Shown here in pieces: positions 18,895-26,381 of a DNA stretch of 64,000 nt. How positions within the stretch are numbered: the stretch's first letter is position 1; each line of letters begins with the position of its first letter. The translations under genes and the position numbers were made by a program. Origin of the DNA: Lysinibacillus_B sp036662795. Its GTDB lineage: Bacteria; Bacillota; Bacilli; Bacillales_A; Planococcaceae. The DNA lies in contig NZ_JBAFWZ010000002.1 in NCBI RefSeq assembly GCF_036662795.1, positions 62,001-126,000 of the forward strand, given 5' to 3'. The notes below the pieces were generated by a model. The model was not told the DNA's origin, did not search any database, and saw only the letters and a list, made by a program, of their open reading frames with translations.

Positions 18895-19638
18895 GTGAAA
18901 AAGACATATAAAACAAGTGAAGTTGCAAGAGTTATTGGAATTCATCCAAACACGGTGCGTCTGTATGAGGAATTAGAGCTCATCTCGAAGCCTATACGAA
19001 AAGACAATGGTTATCGTGTATTTACTGATATACACATCGATCAATTCAAATTAGCTCGTACCGCTTTTCAAATAGAAGTGCTTCAAAATGGACTACGAAA
19101 AAAAATGATAGCAATTGTAAAAAAATCGGCTTTGGGGCAATTTGATGATGCCATTCGATTAACAAAAGATTATATTTTTTCTATTGAAAATGAAATAGCG
19201 AATGCAAATGAATCTGTGAGCATTGTAAATAGATTATTACTAGGTAGAATAACTGAAAAAACAAGTAGCTTAAAGCGCAAAGAAGTTTCTGATAAGCTCG
19301 GCATCACTATGGACACCCTCCGTAATTGGGAAACGAATGGGCTACTGAAGGTAAAAAGAAAAGAAAATGGTTACCGTGTTTACACTGACGAAGATATTCA
19401 AAAGTTGAAAATTATTCGTTCTCTGAAATGTGCAAACTATTCTCTTTCAGCTATATTACGAATGATGAATGAATTATCAAAAAACAAGAACGCAAATATC
19501 CATCAAATATTAAATTCGCCTAAGGAAAATGAAGATGTTATTTCTGTCTGCGATAAGCTGATAGCATCATTAAATTCCGCAAAAGAAAATGCAGAAAAAA
19601 TGGAATGTATGTTAATTGACATGAAAAATAAATATTAA
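18895..19638 (+). CDS. MerR-family regulator with two HTH domains
   Basis: About 247 residues with two MerR-type winged helices in one chain: the first at ~1-60 (YKTSEVARVIGIHPNTVRLYEE...NGYRVFTD), the second at ~125-195 (KRKEVSDKLGITMDTLRNWETNGLL...NGYRVYTDEDI), then a coiled C-terminus. No cysteine metal-binding loop is seen. GTG 18895 is preferred, with GGTGAG 4-5 nt upstream; in-frame TTG 18883 and GTG 18886 overlap that site. It heads an operon-like group with the ABC exporter at 19707 and probably controls it. The MITE insertion 34 bp upstream has replaced or displaced its native promoter region. Confidence 0.88.
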   Translation: MKKTYKTSEVARVIGIHPNTVRLYEELELISKPIRKDNGYRVFTDIHIDQFKLARTAFQIEVLQNGLRKKMIAIVKKSALGQFDDAIRLTKDYIFSIENEIANANESVSIVNRLLLGRITEKTSSLKRKEVSDKLGITMDTLRNWETNGLLKVKRKENGYRVYTDEDIQKLKIIRSLKCANYSLSAILRMMNELSKNKNANIHQILNSPKENEDVISVCDKLIASLNSAKENAEKMECMLIDMKNKY

Positions 19639-19650
19639 ACCTTCCACTAT

Positions 19651-19682
19651 AACACCAGACTTTTGTTTGGTGTTATTTTTTT
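19651..19682 (+). terminator. Rho-independent terminator or attenuator
   Basis: AACACCA pairs with TGGTGTT and is followed by ATTTTTTTT, between the MerR gene and the ABC ATPase. It could limit read-through from the regulator into the exporter. Confidence 0.75.
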
Positions 19683-19706
19683 TATATTAAGCAAAAGGAG
19701 GATAAT

Positions 19707-20444
19707 ATGATGGAGGATATAATCAAGGTGGAAAACCTATCAAAAGCTTACGGAGAACTTAAAGTAGTAAACAATTTAAGCTTTTCTGTCAAACAAGGTA
19801 CTGTATTTGGTTTGTTGGGTGCAAATGGTGCAGGAAAAAGTACAACTATTGAGTGCATATTAGGCACAAAGGAGTTAGAGAGTGGCTCGGTGTCTATATT
19901 GGGACTAAACCCCAAATTTAACCGCAAAGAATTGTTTGAAAAAGTGGGAGTTCAGTTTCAAGAAGCAAATTATCAAGAGAATATTAGGGTGGAAGAATTG
20001 TGCGAAGTGACTGCGTCGCTTTATAAAAATCCAGCCAATTACAATAATTTGCTCTCTCAATTTGGCATAGCGGATAAATGCAAAACGCTTGTCAAAGAAC
20101 TTTCAGGTGGGCAAAAACAGCGACTTTTCATTATTCTCGCTTTAATTTCTAAGCCTGATGTTGTGTTCTTGGACGAGCTTACTACAGGGCTTGACGCAAG
20201 AGCCAGGCGAGAAGTTTGGCAATTTCTACGCAATTTAAAAGACAAAGGATTAAGCATTCTCTTAACTTCTCACTTTATGGATGAAGTAGAGAGTTTATGC
20301 GATACTATTTGCATTTTAAATAAAGGCGAAACAGTTTTTTATGGAACAGTAAAGGAAGCTATTGAAAAAAGCCCCTATGAAAAATATGAAGATGCGTATC
20401 TTTGGTATACAGGTGAGGAGGTAATGCAAAATGAAAACATTTAA
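19707..20444 (+). CDS. ABC-2 exporter ATP-binding protein
   Basis: 245 residues. Walker A GANGAGKST, Q-loop VQFQEANYQ, signature LSGGQKQRL, Walker B VVFLDELTTGLD and H-loop LLTSHFM. The D-loop region reads DELTTGLD rather than the common DEPTxGLD, as in several drug-exporter ATPases. AAAGGAGG precedes two adjacent ATG codons. The 3' end overlaps the permease gene by 14 bp. Expected to power export of a drug or lipid-like compound with its membrane partner. Confidence 0.93.
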   Translation: MMEDIIKVENLSKAYGELKVVNNLSFSVKQGTVFGLLGANGAGKSTTIECILGTKELESGSVSILGLNPKFNRKELFEKVGVQFQEANYQENIRVEELCEVTASLYKNPANYNNLLSQFGIADKCKTLVKELSGGQKQRLFIILALISKPDVVFLDELTTGLDARARREVWQFLRNLKDKGLSILLTSHFMDEVESLCDTICILNKGETVFYGTVKEAIEKSPYEKYEDAYLWYTGEEVMQNENI

Positions 20445-21174
20445 TACAATGCTGAAAACAGAACTTAAGCTATCCATACGTGGCATGGATATGTTTATAT
20501 TTGCAATTTGTATGCCGATAATTGTTCTTGTGCTGCTTGGGATTATTTACGGCAACAAACCTGCTTTTGACGGTGCTACTTATACTTTTTTAGACCAGTC
20601 TTTTGGTGCAATAACCACTATTGCAATCTGTGCTGGAGGAGTGATGGGATTACCTTTAGTTGTTTCAGATTACAGAAGCAAATATATTCTAAAAAGATTC
20701 AAGGTAACACCTGTTAATCCGACAGTCATCTTGCTCGTCCAAGTAACGATCTATGCTCTTTATGCATTAGTGTCGCTGATTCTACTATTCATTTTTGCCA
20801 GGCTACTTTTCAGTTTTCAGATGCATGGAAGCTTTTTTCAATTCATTCTAGGTTGGCTACTTGTTATGGTTTCACTGTTTAGCATCGGAATGATGGTTGG
20901 TGGTATTGCCAAAAACGCAAAGATCGCGGGAGTTATTGCAAGTGCCTTGTATTTTCCTATGCTTATTTTTTCTGGTGCAACAATACCGTATGAAGTAATG
21001 CCGTCAGCTATGCAAAAGATAGTTGATGTTTTGCCATTAACACAAGGCATTAAAATACTAAAGTCCGCTACTCTAGGTTTGCCTATTGAAAATGATATTT
21101 TGTCAATTATTCTAATAGCTGTGATAGCTATCGTTTGTTCGATTATTTCCATTAGATTTTTTAAATGGGAATAA
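20431..21174 (+). CDS. ABC-2 type transporter permease
   Basis: 247 residues with six membrane helices (~18-38, ~52-75, ~98-128, ~133-158, ~165-185, ~225-245), the ABC-2 layout. The motif FPMLIFSGATIPYEVMP before the last helix is typical of drug-exporter permeases of this family. Its ribosome binding site GAGGAGGT lies inside the end of the ATPase gene. Confidence 0.92.
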   Translation: MKTFNTMLKTELKLSIRGMDMFIFAICMPIIVLVLLGIIYGNKPAFDGATYTFLDQSFGAITTIAICAGGVMGLPLVVSDYRSKYILKRFKVTPVNPTVILLVQVTIYALYALVSLILLFIFARLLFSFQMHGSFFQFILGWLLVMVSLFSIGMMVGGIAKNAKIAGVIASALYFPMLIFSGATIPYEVMPSAMQKIVDVLPLTQGIKILKSATLGLPIENDILSIILIAVIAIVCSIISIRFFKWE

Positions 21175-21304
21175 AAAACGATGTTTTAAAATTAATCTAA
21201 TATAGTCAATTTCATAAATGGTTGTTTTTCATAAAAAGGCGAACGTTATTTTAGATTGAAGCAGTAGTAACGGGATGGAGAATGGCTAATAGAGTCGGAA
21301 AATT

Positions 21305-21460
21305 GGCGAGTATTGAATTTGAAAGGCTGGTACTATTTTTGCTCCGTTTCACATTGGCTAGTACATTTAAAATTTTGACTAGTATTTTGAAAAAAGTGGC
21401 TAGTATTTTCGAAATTTCGGCTAGTATTTTAAAAATAATGGCTAGTAACCTTGGACTCCA
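21305..21460. repeat. 21-bp-period intergenic repeats (locus 2)
   Basis: The core GGCTAGTATTTT or a close variant starts at 21356, 21377, 21398, 21419 and 21440, exactly 21 bp apart, with degraded units at 21305 and 21325. It lies between the converging ABC permease and hepT genes. Short ORFs across it on both strands come from the period being a multiple of three and have no ribosome binding site. Confidence 0.8.
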
Positions 21461-21505
21461 GTAGTTACGTTGAACCTTATCATAAGTAGAGCATACTAAC
21501 AAAAA

Positions 21506-21550
21506 GACGAATTAAAACGTTGAATTGACAACATTTTAATTCGTCTTATA
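21506..21550. terminator. Bidirectional terminator
   Basis: GACGAATTAAAA pairs perfectly with TTTTAATTCGTC; AAAAA precedes it and a T-rich run follows, so it can stop hepT on the minus strand and transcription from the plus strand. Confidence 0.85.
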
Positions 21551-21576
21551 TTTTTTATCCGATGATTTATAAGTAT

Positions 21577-21984
21577 TTAGGACTCAAGCTGCAACATTAC
21601 CCTCGTATAATCCTTAAAAGCATCAATATGCTCTTCTAAAATGGATTCTAAAATATCAAGCTCTAATGCTTGATAATCATGTACGGCAATATAGCGGAAT
21701 CCAACCATATTCATCAATGTTTTGGCTAGTACTGCATCAATCAGTCCAGCCTCTTGCAGCAGTTTAAACCCTTCACGACTTGCTTTTGGCACGCCAAGCT
21801 TACGTTCGCTGACGATACTCATGGCTAAATCAATGCTTGCCTCACAAGCACGCTGAATGTTTAAAATGATACTGTCTTGTTTGGTGAAATCTGTTAAGTT
21901 TGCAGGGGTGCCCTCGTATACTTCATGTATTTGGTTCAAAGAGCGTTCAATTGTCGCCGTTTTATTTAAGATAACATCATTCAT
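21577..21984 (-). CDS. hepT: HepT-like toxin (HEPN ribonuclease)
   Basis: About 135 residues, all-helical, with the HEPN motif RYIAVHDY (R-x4-H-x-Y) near residue 105. In the characterised HepT/MntA pair this motif is the RNase active site and its Tyr is modified by the antitoxin. It lies downstream of mntA in the same direction. Start choice: ATG 21984 gives the usual MNDVILNK beginning; GTG 21996 and TTG 21990 lie closer to the AGAGGAAG site, so the N-terminus may be 2-4 residues longer. Assignment is from motif and partner. Confidence 0.88.
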   Translation of the reverse strand: MNDVILNKTATIERSLNQIHEVYEGTPANLTDFTKQDSIILNIQRACEASIDLAMSIVSERKLGVPKASREGFKLLQEAGLIDAVLAKTLMNMVGFRYIAVHDYQALELDILESILEEHIDAFKDYTRVMLQLES

Positions 21985-22075
21985 CGCCAAATACACTTCC
22001 TCTTTCTTTGATTTCTTTAATTATGCCCGCTCGTTGCTCACTTAGTGTTGCATACATACTATAAGTACGCATTTT

Positions 22076-22387
22076 TTAGCGTGTAAATTCATTCTTGTCC
22101 TGCATGTAAATCGGCGTACCTTGCTCAAAAATTTGCATCGTAAATACGGTGTCTATTTGATTAATATCGACTAAATCTACTTCACGACCGGCAAGTGCTG
22201 CAAGCTCTCCAGCTAAAATAAAACGTTCATAAGATGATAGCTGCTTGTCGCTGAAATAGGCAAAATCGATGTCACTTTCATTGTGGGTCATACCCCTTGC
22301 AAACGAGCAGAATAGTATGATAAAAGCTGGTTGTACTTTCTCAACAATTATCCGAATTAAGCTTTGTTGAATTTCCTCTGCTAGCAT
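22076..22387 (-). CDS. mntA: MntA-like nucleotidyltransferase antitoxin
   Basis: About 103 residues, minimal nucleotidyltransferase fold. The active-site motif is CSFARGMTHNESDIDFAY, where the family has G-S-x10-D-x-D: the two Asp residues are present but the first Gly is Cys (codon TGC). Known MntA proteins transfer AMP to a Tyr of HepT and so neutralise it. ATG 22387 is preceded by AAAGGATGG; an in-frame ATG 12 nt upstream follows AAAAAGG directly. Gene order antitoxin then toxin, with a ~90-bp gap. Confidence 0.86.
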   Translation of the reverse strand: MLAEEIQQSLIRIIVEKVQPAFIILFCSFARGMTHNESDIDFAYFSDKQLSSYERFILAGELAALAGREVDLVDINQIDTVFTMQIFEQGTPIYMQDKNEFTR

Positions 22388-22499
22388 GCATATCACCATC
22401 CTTTTTATCATTGTAAAGCTTACATGAAATAACCGCACTTAAACTTCATGCGAATAATTTCTCATATATCACTCACAATAAGAGTGGAGGTGATATGGA

Positions 22500-22649
22500 A
22501 TGGGTAGTAACAAACATAAAAACAATAAAACGCAGGATAATAAAAAACAGCAAAATCAAAATCAAAACGCTAACCGAGAGCGTAAAAATAAGGAAGAGTT
22601 TGCAGAAGAAGCAAACTTCACTTCTAATCAAAATAAAAACAAACAATAG
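22500..22649 (+). CDS. Small Asn/Gln/Lys-rich protein, possibly spore-associated
   Basis: 49 residues, with ATG 22500 closely following GGAGGTGAT. Composition is extreme (N, Q, K), with no hydrophobic core except EEFAEEANFTSNQ. EFAEE resembles the EFASE stretch that the germination protease recognises in gamma-type SASP, so a spore role is possible but not shown. A strong terminator starts 13 bp after the stop. Another 49-residue, Lys/Gln-rich protein is encoded at 49705-49854. Confidence 0.6.
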   Translation: MGSNKHKNNKTQDNKKQQNQNQNANRERKNKEEFAEEANFTSNQNKNKQ

Positions 22650-22661
22650 CTTCTATACTGT

Positions 22662-22702
22662 AACCCCAATCTATCCTTTCGAAAAGGTGGATATTGGGGT
22701 TT
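22662..22702 (+). terminator. Rho-independent terminator
   Basis: AACCCCAAT...ATCC pairs with GGAT...ATTGGGGTT and is followed by a T-rich stretch, ending the 49-residue gene. Confidence 0.8.
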
Positions 22703-22751
22703 ACTTATTTTATAAATAGTGGGGGGCGAAATATGGTCAGAATAAAAAAGA

Positions 22752-22780
22752 CCCGGAAAATTTTTTCCGGGTTTTTGATT
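22752..22780. terminator. Bidirectional terminator
   Basis: CCCGGAAAA pairs with TTTTCCGGG, with AAAAAAG on one side and TTTTTG on the other. On the minus strand it lies about 10 bp after the stop of the small ORF at 22786-22905. Confidence 0.85.
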
Positions 22781-22785
22781 CGCAC

Positions 22786-22905
22786 TTACTTATACTCCTC
22801 CATGACACACTGCCTCGCTTTCGCATCTATTCTTAAGGGAGCCTTAAGAAAACGTTGCTTTAGCTTTTCAGCTTCGATAGTCTTATCCTTCAGAGAAACG
22901 GTCAT
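22786..22905 (-). CDS. Possible small protein, perhaps frameshifted
   Basis: A 39-codon frame (MTVSLKDKTIEAEKLKQRFL..., ending VMEEYK) ends 10 bp before a strong minus-strand terminator. AGGAGGG at 22924-22930 has ideal spacing to an ATG at 22915, but that ATG is in another frame and reads only ten codons (MSANDRFSEG). Either the long frame starts at ATG 22905 with poor spacing, the ten-codon ORF is a leader, or the gene carries a frameshift. Family not recognised. Confidence 0.35.
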   Translation of the reverse strand: MTVSLKDKTIEAEKLKQRFLKAPLRIDAKARQCVMEEYK

Positions 22906-23023
22906 TCGCACTCATCGGGTTAACCCTCCTAGTCACTTGGATTGGAAGTGAAATCTTTAATAGTATAGGGCAATTTCATTTTTTTATACACAAGAATAAA
23001 AAAATGAGCTTATTTTTTTCTAC

Positions 23024-24238
23024 TTACTTTTGAAATTTTAAAAAGCGTTTCTTTCCTATTTGGAACACGTCATCATTCATTAAAATACGGTCCATCTCAT
23101 CTACTGAAAGCTTTTCTCCATTTAGTGAGACACCATTTTGCTTCACTAATCGTATAAATTCACTTTTACTTTTAATAAATTCCTGCTGGATTAGTGACGG
23201 AATGCTATCTAAAACTGTTTCTTTCCCAATTTCAATTAAAACAGTTGGAATATTATTGGGTATTTGCTTCTTTTGGAAAGCTATTTCAAAGTAATGCTTT
23301 GCTTCTTTCGTTGCTTCATCCCCGTGATATAAAGAAGTAATCAATGCTGCTAATTCCAATTTAATATCGCGCGGATTTTCCCCGTGTTCTATTCTTTCGG
23401 TAATGTTGCTTATTATTTTAGGATGTACATCCGTTGCTAACTCAAAGTATTTAATAATTAGTTGGTCTGGTACTTCCATAACCTTTTTAAACATGACTTC
23501 AGGCGCTTCATTTACGCCAATGTAATTTCCTAAACTTTTGCTCATTTTTTCAATGCCATCTAATCCTTCAAGTAAAGGCATAAAAATGGCAATTTGCTTT
23601 TCTAATCCTAAATGCTTTTGTAATGTACGTCCCATTAAAATATTAAATGTTTGATCTGTGCCACCTAATTCGATATCGGCATTTAATTCTACTGAATCGT
23701 ATGCCTGCATTAATGGGTAGAAAAATTCATGAATACCGATAGGCACTCCATCCTTATAACGTTTTTGAAAATCATCTCGTTCTAAAATTCGTGCAACAGA
23801 GGTTGTTGCAGCTAATTTTATTACCTCTTCAAATGATAGTCGAGATAGCCATTCACTATTAAAGCGAACGGTCGTTTTATCTTTATGAAGTACTTTGAAA
23901 ATTTGCTCACAATATGTTTTTGCATTTTCCTTAACAACCTCATCACTTAGGGCTACACGACCTTTTACTTTACCTGTTGGATCACCAATTCGTCCTGTAA
24001 AATCACCGATTAAAATTACCGCATGATGACCTAAATCTTGCATTTGCTTAATTTTACGTAAAACAACAGCATGACCTAAATGAATATCCGGTGCTGACGG
24101 ATCTAAACCGAGTTTAATTGTTAACGGCTTTTGTTGTTCATATGAACGTTGCAGCTTTGCTAAGAGTTCGTCCTTATCAACAATCGTGTTTGCGCCCTTC
24201 TGAATAATTTCTAGTTGTTCTGCTGGTTTTAAAAACAT
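23024..24238 (-). CDS. tyrS: Tyrosyl-tRNA synthetase
   Basis: About 404 residues, class I aminoacyl-tRNA synthetase. The HIGH-type motif is HLGHAVVLRK and the KMSKS motif appears exactly (KMSKSLGNYIG). The C-terminal S4 RNA-binding domain is at ~340-404 (FIRLVKQNGVSLNGEKLS). ATG 24238 has AAGGAG about 9 nt upstream; an ATG 9 nt earlier overlaps that site. This is the TyrRS type with HLGHAVVLRK, distinct from the TyrS with HIGHL; Bacilli often hold both. Controlled by a T-box leader. Confidence 0.95.
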   Translation of the reverse strand: MFLKPAEQLEIIQKGANTIVDKDELLAKLQRSYEQQKPLTIKLGLDPSAPDIHLGHAVVLRKIKQMQDLGHHAVILIGDFTGRIGDPTGKVKGRVALSDEVVKENAKTYCEQIFKVLHKDKTTVRFNSEWLSRLSFEEVIKLAATTSVARILERDDFQKRYKDGVPIGIHEFFYPLMQAYDSVELNADIELGGTDQTFNILMGRTLQKHLGLEKQIAIFMPLLEGLDGIEKMSKSLGNYIGVNEAPEVMFKKVMEVPDQLIIKYFELATDVHPKIISNITERIEHGENPRDIKLELAALITSLYHGDEATKEAKHYFEIAFQKKQIPNNIPTVLIEIGKETVLDSIPSLIQQEFIKSKSEFIRLVKQNGVSLNGEKLSVDEMDRILMNDDVFQIGKKRFLKFQK

Positions 24239-24296
24239 ACTTAACATCTCCTTGTAATATTAAAAAATTAATATTGCAAGATCTATAAGAGCAAAA

Positions 24297-24600
24297 TAAA
24301 AACGCCCATTAGGCTAATTGCCTAAAGGACGTATAGAAAACGTGTTACCACCTTTATTCAAGAGCTGCTCACACAACTCTTCTTCATAGGTACGGCTAGA
24401 TGCGATACCTTTGCAATGATTACGGATGCAACCCCGTCGTAGCCTACTAAGTGTTCGGTACGCAACTCCGAGATGTATTCACTTTAACTTTTACTTGCGC
24501 CTCTCAGCAACCGGCTACTTTCTGTAAGTTCCATTAAAGCTACTCGTTCTCTTCAACGCTTTTCCTCTTATACTCCGAAATGTAAAAACAAATCTTCGTT
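24297..24600 (-). ncRNA. Tyrosine T-box leader
   Basis: Tandem elements of a T-box read on the minus strand: a long Stem I region with the AG-rich loop, the specifier triplet TAC (complement of 24475-24477, in the context GAATACATC), the T-box core AAGGTGGTAACACG (complement of 24341-24354), and a terminator CGTCC...GGGCG followed by TTTTT (complement of about 24302-24331). Uncharged tRNA-Tyr binding should favour the antiterminator and allow tyrS transcription. The specifier matches the gene. Confidence 0.92.
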
Positions 24601-24618
24601 ATGCAGATATTAAATATC

Positions 24619-24646
24619 ATTATAGCGCCATAAATAAAATTGTCAA
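24619..24646 (-). promoter_or_regulatory. Sigma-A promoter of tyrS
   Basis: Read on the minus strand, TTGACA (24646-24641) and TATAAT (24624-24619) are both perfect consensus hexamers, with a 16-bp spacer. The start site would fall just upstream of the T-box leader. Confidence 0.85.
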
Positions 24647-24675
24647 TCATCCTACTGAGAAATTGGTTGGAATAT

Positions 24676-24828
24676 TTAGAAATCACATTCCATTACTGTT
24701 CGAGTGTAAGCAAATTCGTATGTTGTTTCTAGCATAGAATCAGAAAAATTATTCAACTGATTTGGATCTGAACCAAAATACATCACTAAAAAATGAACCA
24801 TATTTTTACGCTCTTGCTCTGAAATCAT
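24676..24828 (-). CDS. Small protein, BH0509-like
   Basis: 50 residues starting MISEQERKNMVHFL, with GGAGGAA 6 nt before the ATG at 24828. The SEQER-x-NM(V/I)HF opening and the following helix (NFSDSMLETTYEFAY) recall the short BH0509-type proteins of bacilli, but I cannot confirm the match. Soluble, no membrane segment. It lies upstream of the tyrS promoter in the same direction. Confidence 0.6.
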   Translation of the reverse strand: MISEQERKNMVHFLVMYFGSDPNQLNNFSDSMLETTYEFAYTRTVMECDF

Positions 24829-25012
24829 TGCAAATTCCTCCTTTGGTATATAACAATTTAATTTTATTGAATCTATTATATAACAGAAGAAAAGAAATAA
24901 CCACAACAATTAACTGAATTTTATAAAATTTTAGAAATTTAAAGTGTGCTTTTTATTTACACCACATTTTCTACTTTAGAATGGCCATGCTAAATCAAAA
25001 GGAGGAATGTGA

Positions 25013-25279
25013 ATGGGAAGAAACAGTCGAAACCGGATTCTTGTACCAGAAGCCAGACAAGCACTCGATGAATTAAAAGCTAAGGTGAGCGGTACAAGCA
25101 AACAGGAAGAAGCAAAGTTAGAAGTAGCGAAAGAATTAGGCATACCGCTGGAAGATGGATATAACGGTCAGCTTACTTCTGCTCAAGCAGGGCAAATAGG
25201 CGGAAAAATTGGTGGAAGTATGGTCAAGGAGCTAGTGAAAATAGCGCAAGAAAACATGGAGAAGGGCTTGAAACCATAA
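25013..25279 (+). CDS. Alpha/beta-type small acid-soluble spore protein
   Basis: 88 residues. DNA-coating protein made in the forespore; it protects spore DNA and favours spore photoproduct formation, the lesion that SplB at 1226 repairs. Motifs: KLEVAKELGI (the region cut by the germination protease, normally EIASEFG) and the C-terminal GGKIGGSMVKELVKIAQ, the family's DNA-binding signature. AAAGGAGG precedes the ATG. The N-terminus (MGRNSRNRILVPEARQALDELK) is somewhat longer and more basic than that of the major SASPs, as in minor members. Confidence 0.93.
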   Translation: MGRNSRNRILVPEARQALDELKAKVSGTSKQEEAKLEVAKELGIPLEDGYNGQLTSAQAGQIGGKIGGSMVKELVKIAQENMEKGLKP

Positions 25280-25404
25280 AGGGAAACGTGAGGGACTGTC
25301 CCATTTGATTGTTTTCATTTCATTCTTTTTCAAAATTATTGATGATGGAAAGATGAATTGTGAAATTGACTCAAATAAATAGAAGTTAATAGTAGGCTAA
25401 ATGG

Positions 25405-25434
25405 CGAATTCTTTCATTAGAATTCGTTTTTTGT
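25405..25434 (+). terminator. Rho-independent terminator
   Basis: CGAATTCT pairs with AGAATTCG around a 6-nt loop and TTTTTT follows. It lies about 125 bp after the SASP gene; nothing else is seen in the 25280-25568 stretch. Confidence 0.75.
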
Positions 25435-25568
25435 ACTGTTTATTATAGGTTTTAAATAAAGTTAGATTGGTTGTAAGTAGTTTCCCTAAATTTTCTTACT
25501 TTGCTTTTTAAGATAAATTTTACAAAAAGAACAAATGTTTGTATTATAAATATAGGGAGGTGGTATAT

Positions 25569-25967
25569 ATGGAATTAAATGTATTAAGTAGCATAAAGAC
25601 AAATAATTTTGAAGACCCTAATATGCCGATAGTTATTGGAGAGCTTTGGGAACGTACAACAGCAATGTTACAGGACTATGAAGGTGCGATATATGGTGTG
25701 TATGATACATATATGTCTAACTATAAGGGTGATTATCGATTGTCAGTTGCGGTAGAGTCTTCTAGAGGTGGCGAAACGATTAGAATAAAGGATGATCAAA
25801 AATATCGTGTATTCTCTGTAGATAAAGAAATCGAGCAAGGTGTATATAAAATGTGGCAAACAATATGGGGGCTTGAAGAAGCGGGAGATTTGCAACGTGC
25901 TTATACAGTTGATTTTGAAAGATATTCTCCAGCAGGTGAGATTGAAATTTATATTGCTTTAAAATAA
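25569..25967 (+). CDS. GyrI-like / AraC-effector-binding domain protein
   Basis: 132 residues consisting only of the effector-binding fold (SOUL/GyrI-like): a central GVYDTYMSNYKGDYRLSVAVE strand-loop, a YRVFSVDKE strand, KMWQTIWGL helix and the C-terminal FERYSPAGEIEIYIAL, typical of Bacterial-transcription-activator effector-binding proteins. No DNA-binding domain is attached. Such stand-alone domains bind small hydrophobic or cationic ligands. ATG 25569 has GGGAGGTGG upstream. Monocistronic. Confidence 0.85.
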   Translation: MELNVLSSIKTNNFEDPNMPIVIGELWERTTAMLQDYEGAIYGVYDTYMSNYKGDYRLSVAVESSRGGETIRIKDDQKYRVFSVDKEIEQGVYKMWQTIWGLEEAGDLQRAYTVDFERYSPAGEIEIYIALK

Positions 25968-26047
25968 TAAATTGTAGCAACTATCAGTAAGTAACAAACT
26001 TTATTATTAAGTGCTCATACTTAGCTCCATTAAAGGGGGTGCTCAAA

Positions 26048-26281
26048 ATGGAACAATTAGCTTTCTCAGGAAGTATCGGAATATGGATAGGTATATTCTC
26101 GGCTTTTATGTTTACGGTTTGCCTATATTTTTCACTTACATACTTTGAACATTTAAAAAATGGCGACCATCGTTTGATAAGACAATCCAAATTATTTGCA
26201 GTGATTAGTCTAGTACTTGCATTAATGGTGCCTGCATTTTATCAACTTTATGTATTTAATGAAATGATGAGCTTCAACTAA
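26048..26281 (+). CDS. Small membrane protein, two helices
   Basis: 77 residues with two membrane helices (~8-30 and ~50-70) joined by a basic loop (HLKNGDHRLIRQSK). I do not recognise the family. AAAGGGGGTG lies 7 nt before the ATG at 26048. No clear operon partner, although the XRE regulator gene follows on the same strand. Confidence 0.55.
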   Translation: MEQLAFSGSIGIWIGIFSAFMFTVCLYFSLTYFEHLKNGDHRLIRQSKLFAVISLVLALMVPAFYQLYVFNEMMSFN

Positions 26282-26381
26282 AATAACCTTACTTTTGATG
26301 GAAGTTATAAAGTACTCTACGGAGCGTTTGTTGCGGGTAAAGAGTGTACCTACTAAGATAAATGTATTAGGGGGTGAAGAG

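Noticed and set aside
21251..21502. Short ORFs on both strands over the GGCTAGTATTTT repeats
   Set aside because: Products of the 21-bp period with leucine/isoleucine-rich nonsense; no ribosome binding site.
22694..22951. 85-codon plus-strand ORF after the small N/Q/K-rich gene
   Set aside because: It runs through a bidirectional terminator hairpin (22752-22780) and is antisense to a better-supported small ORF.
25283..25320. Terminator after the SASP gene (GGGACTGTCCC)
   Set aside because: Stem too short with a loop of one to two bases and no T run directly after; the hairpin at 25405 is a better candidate.
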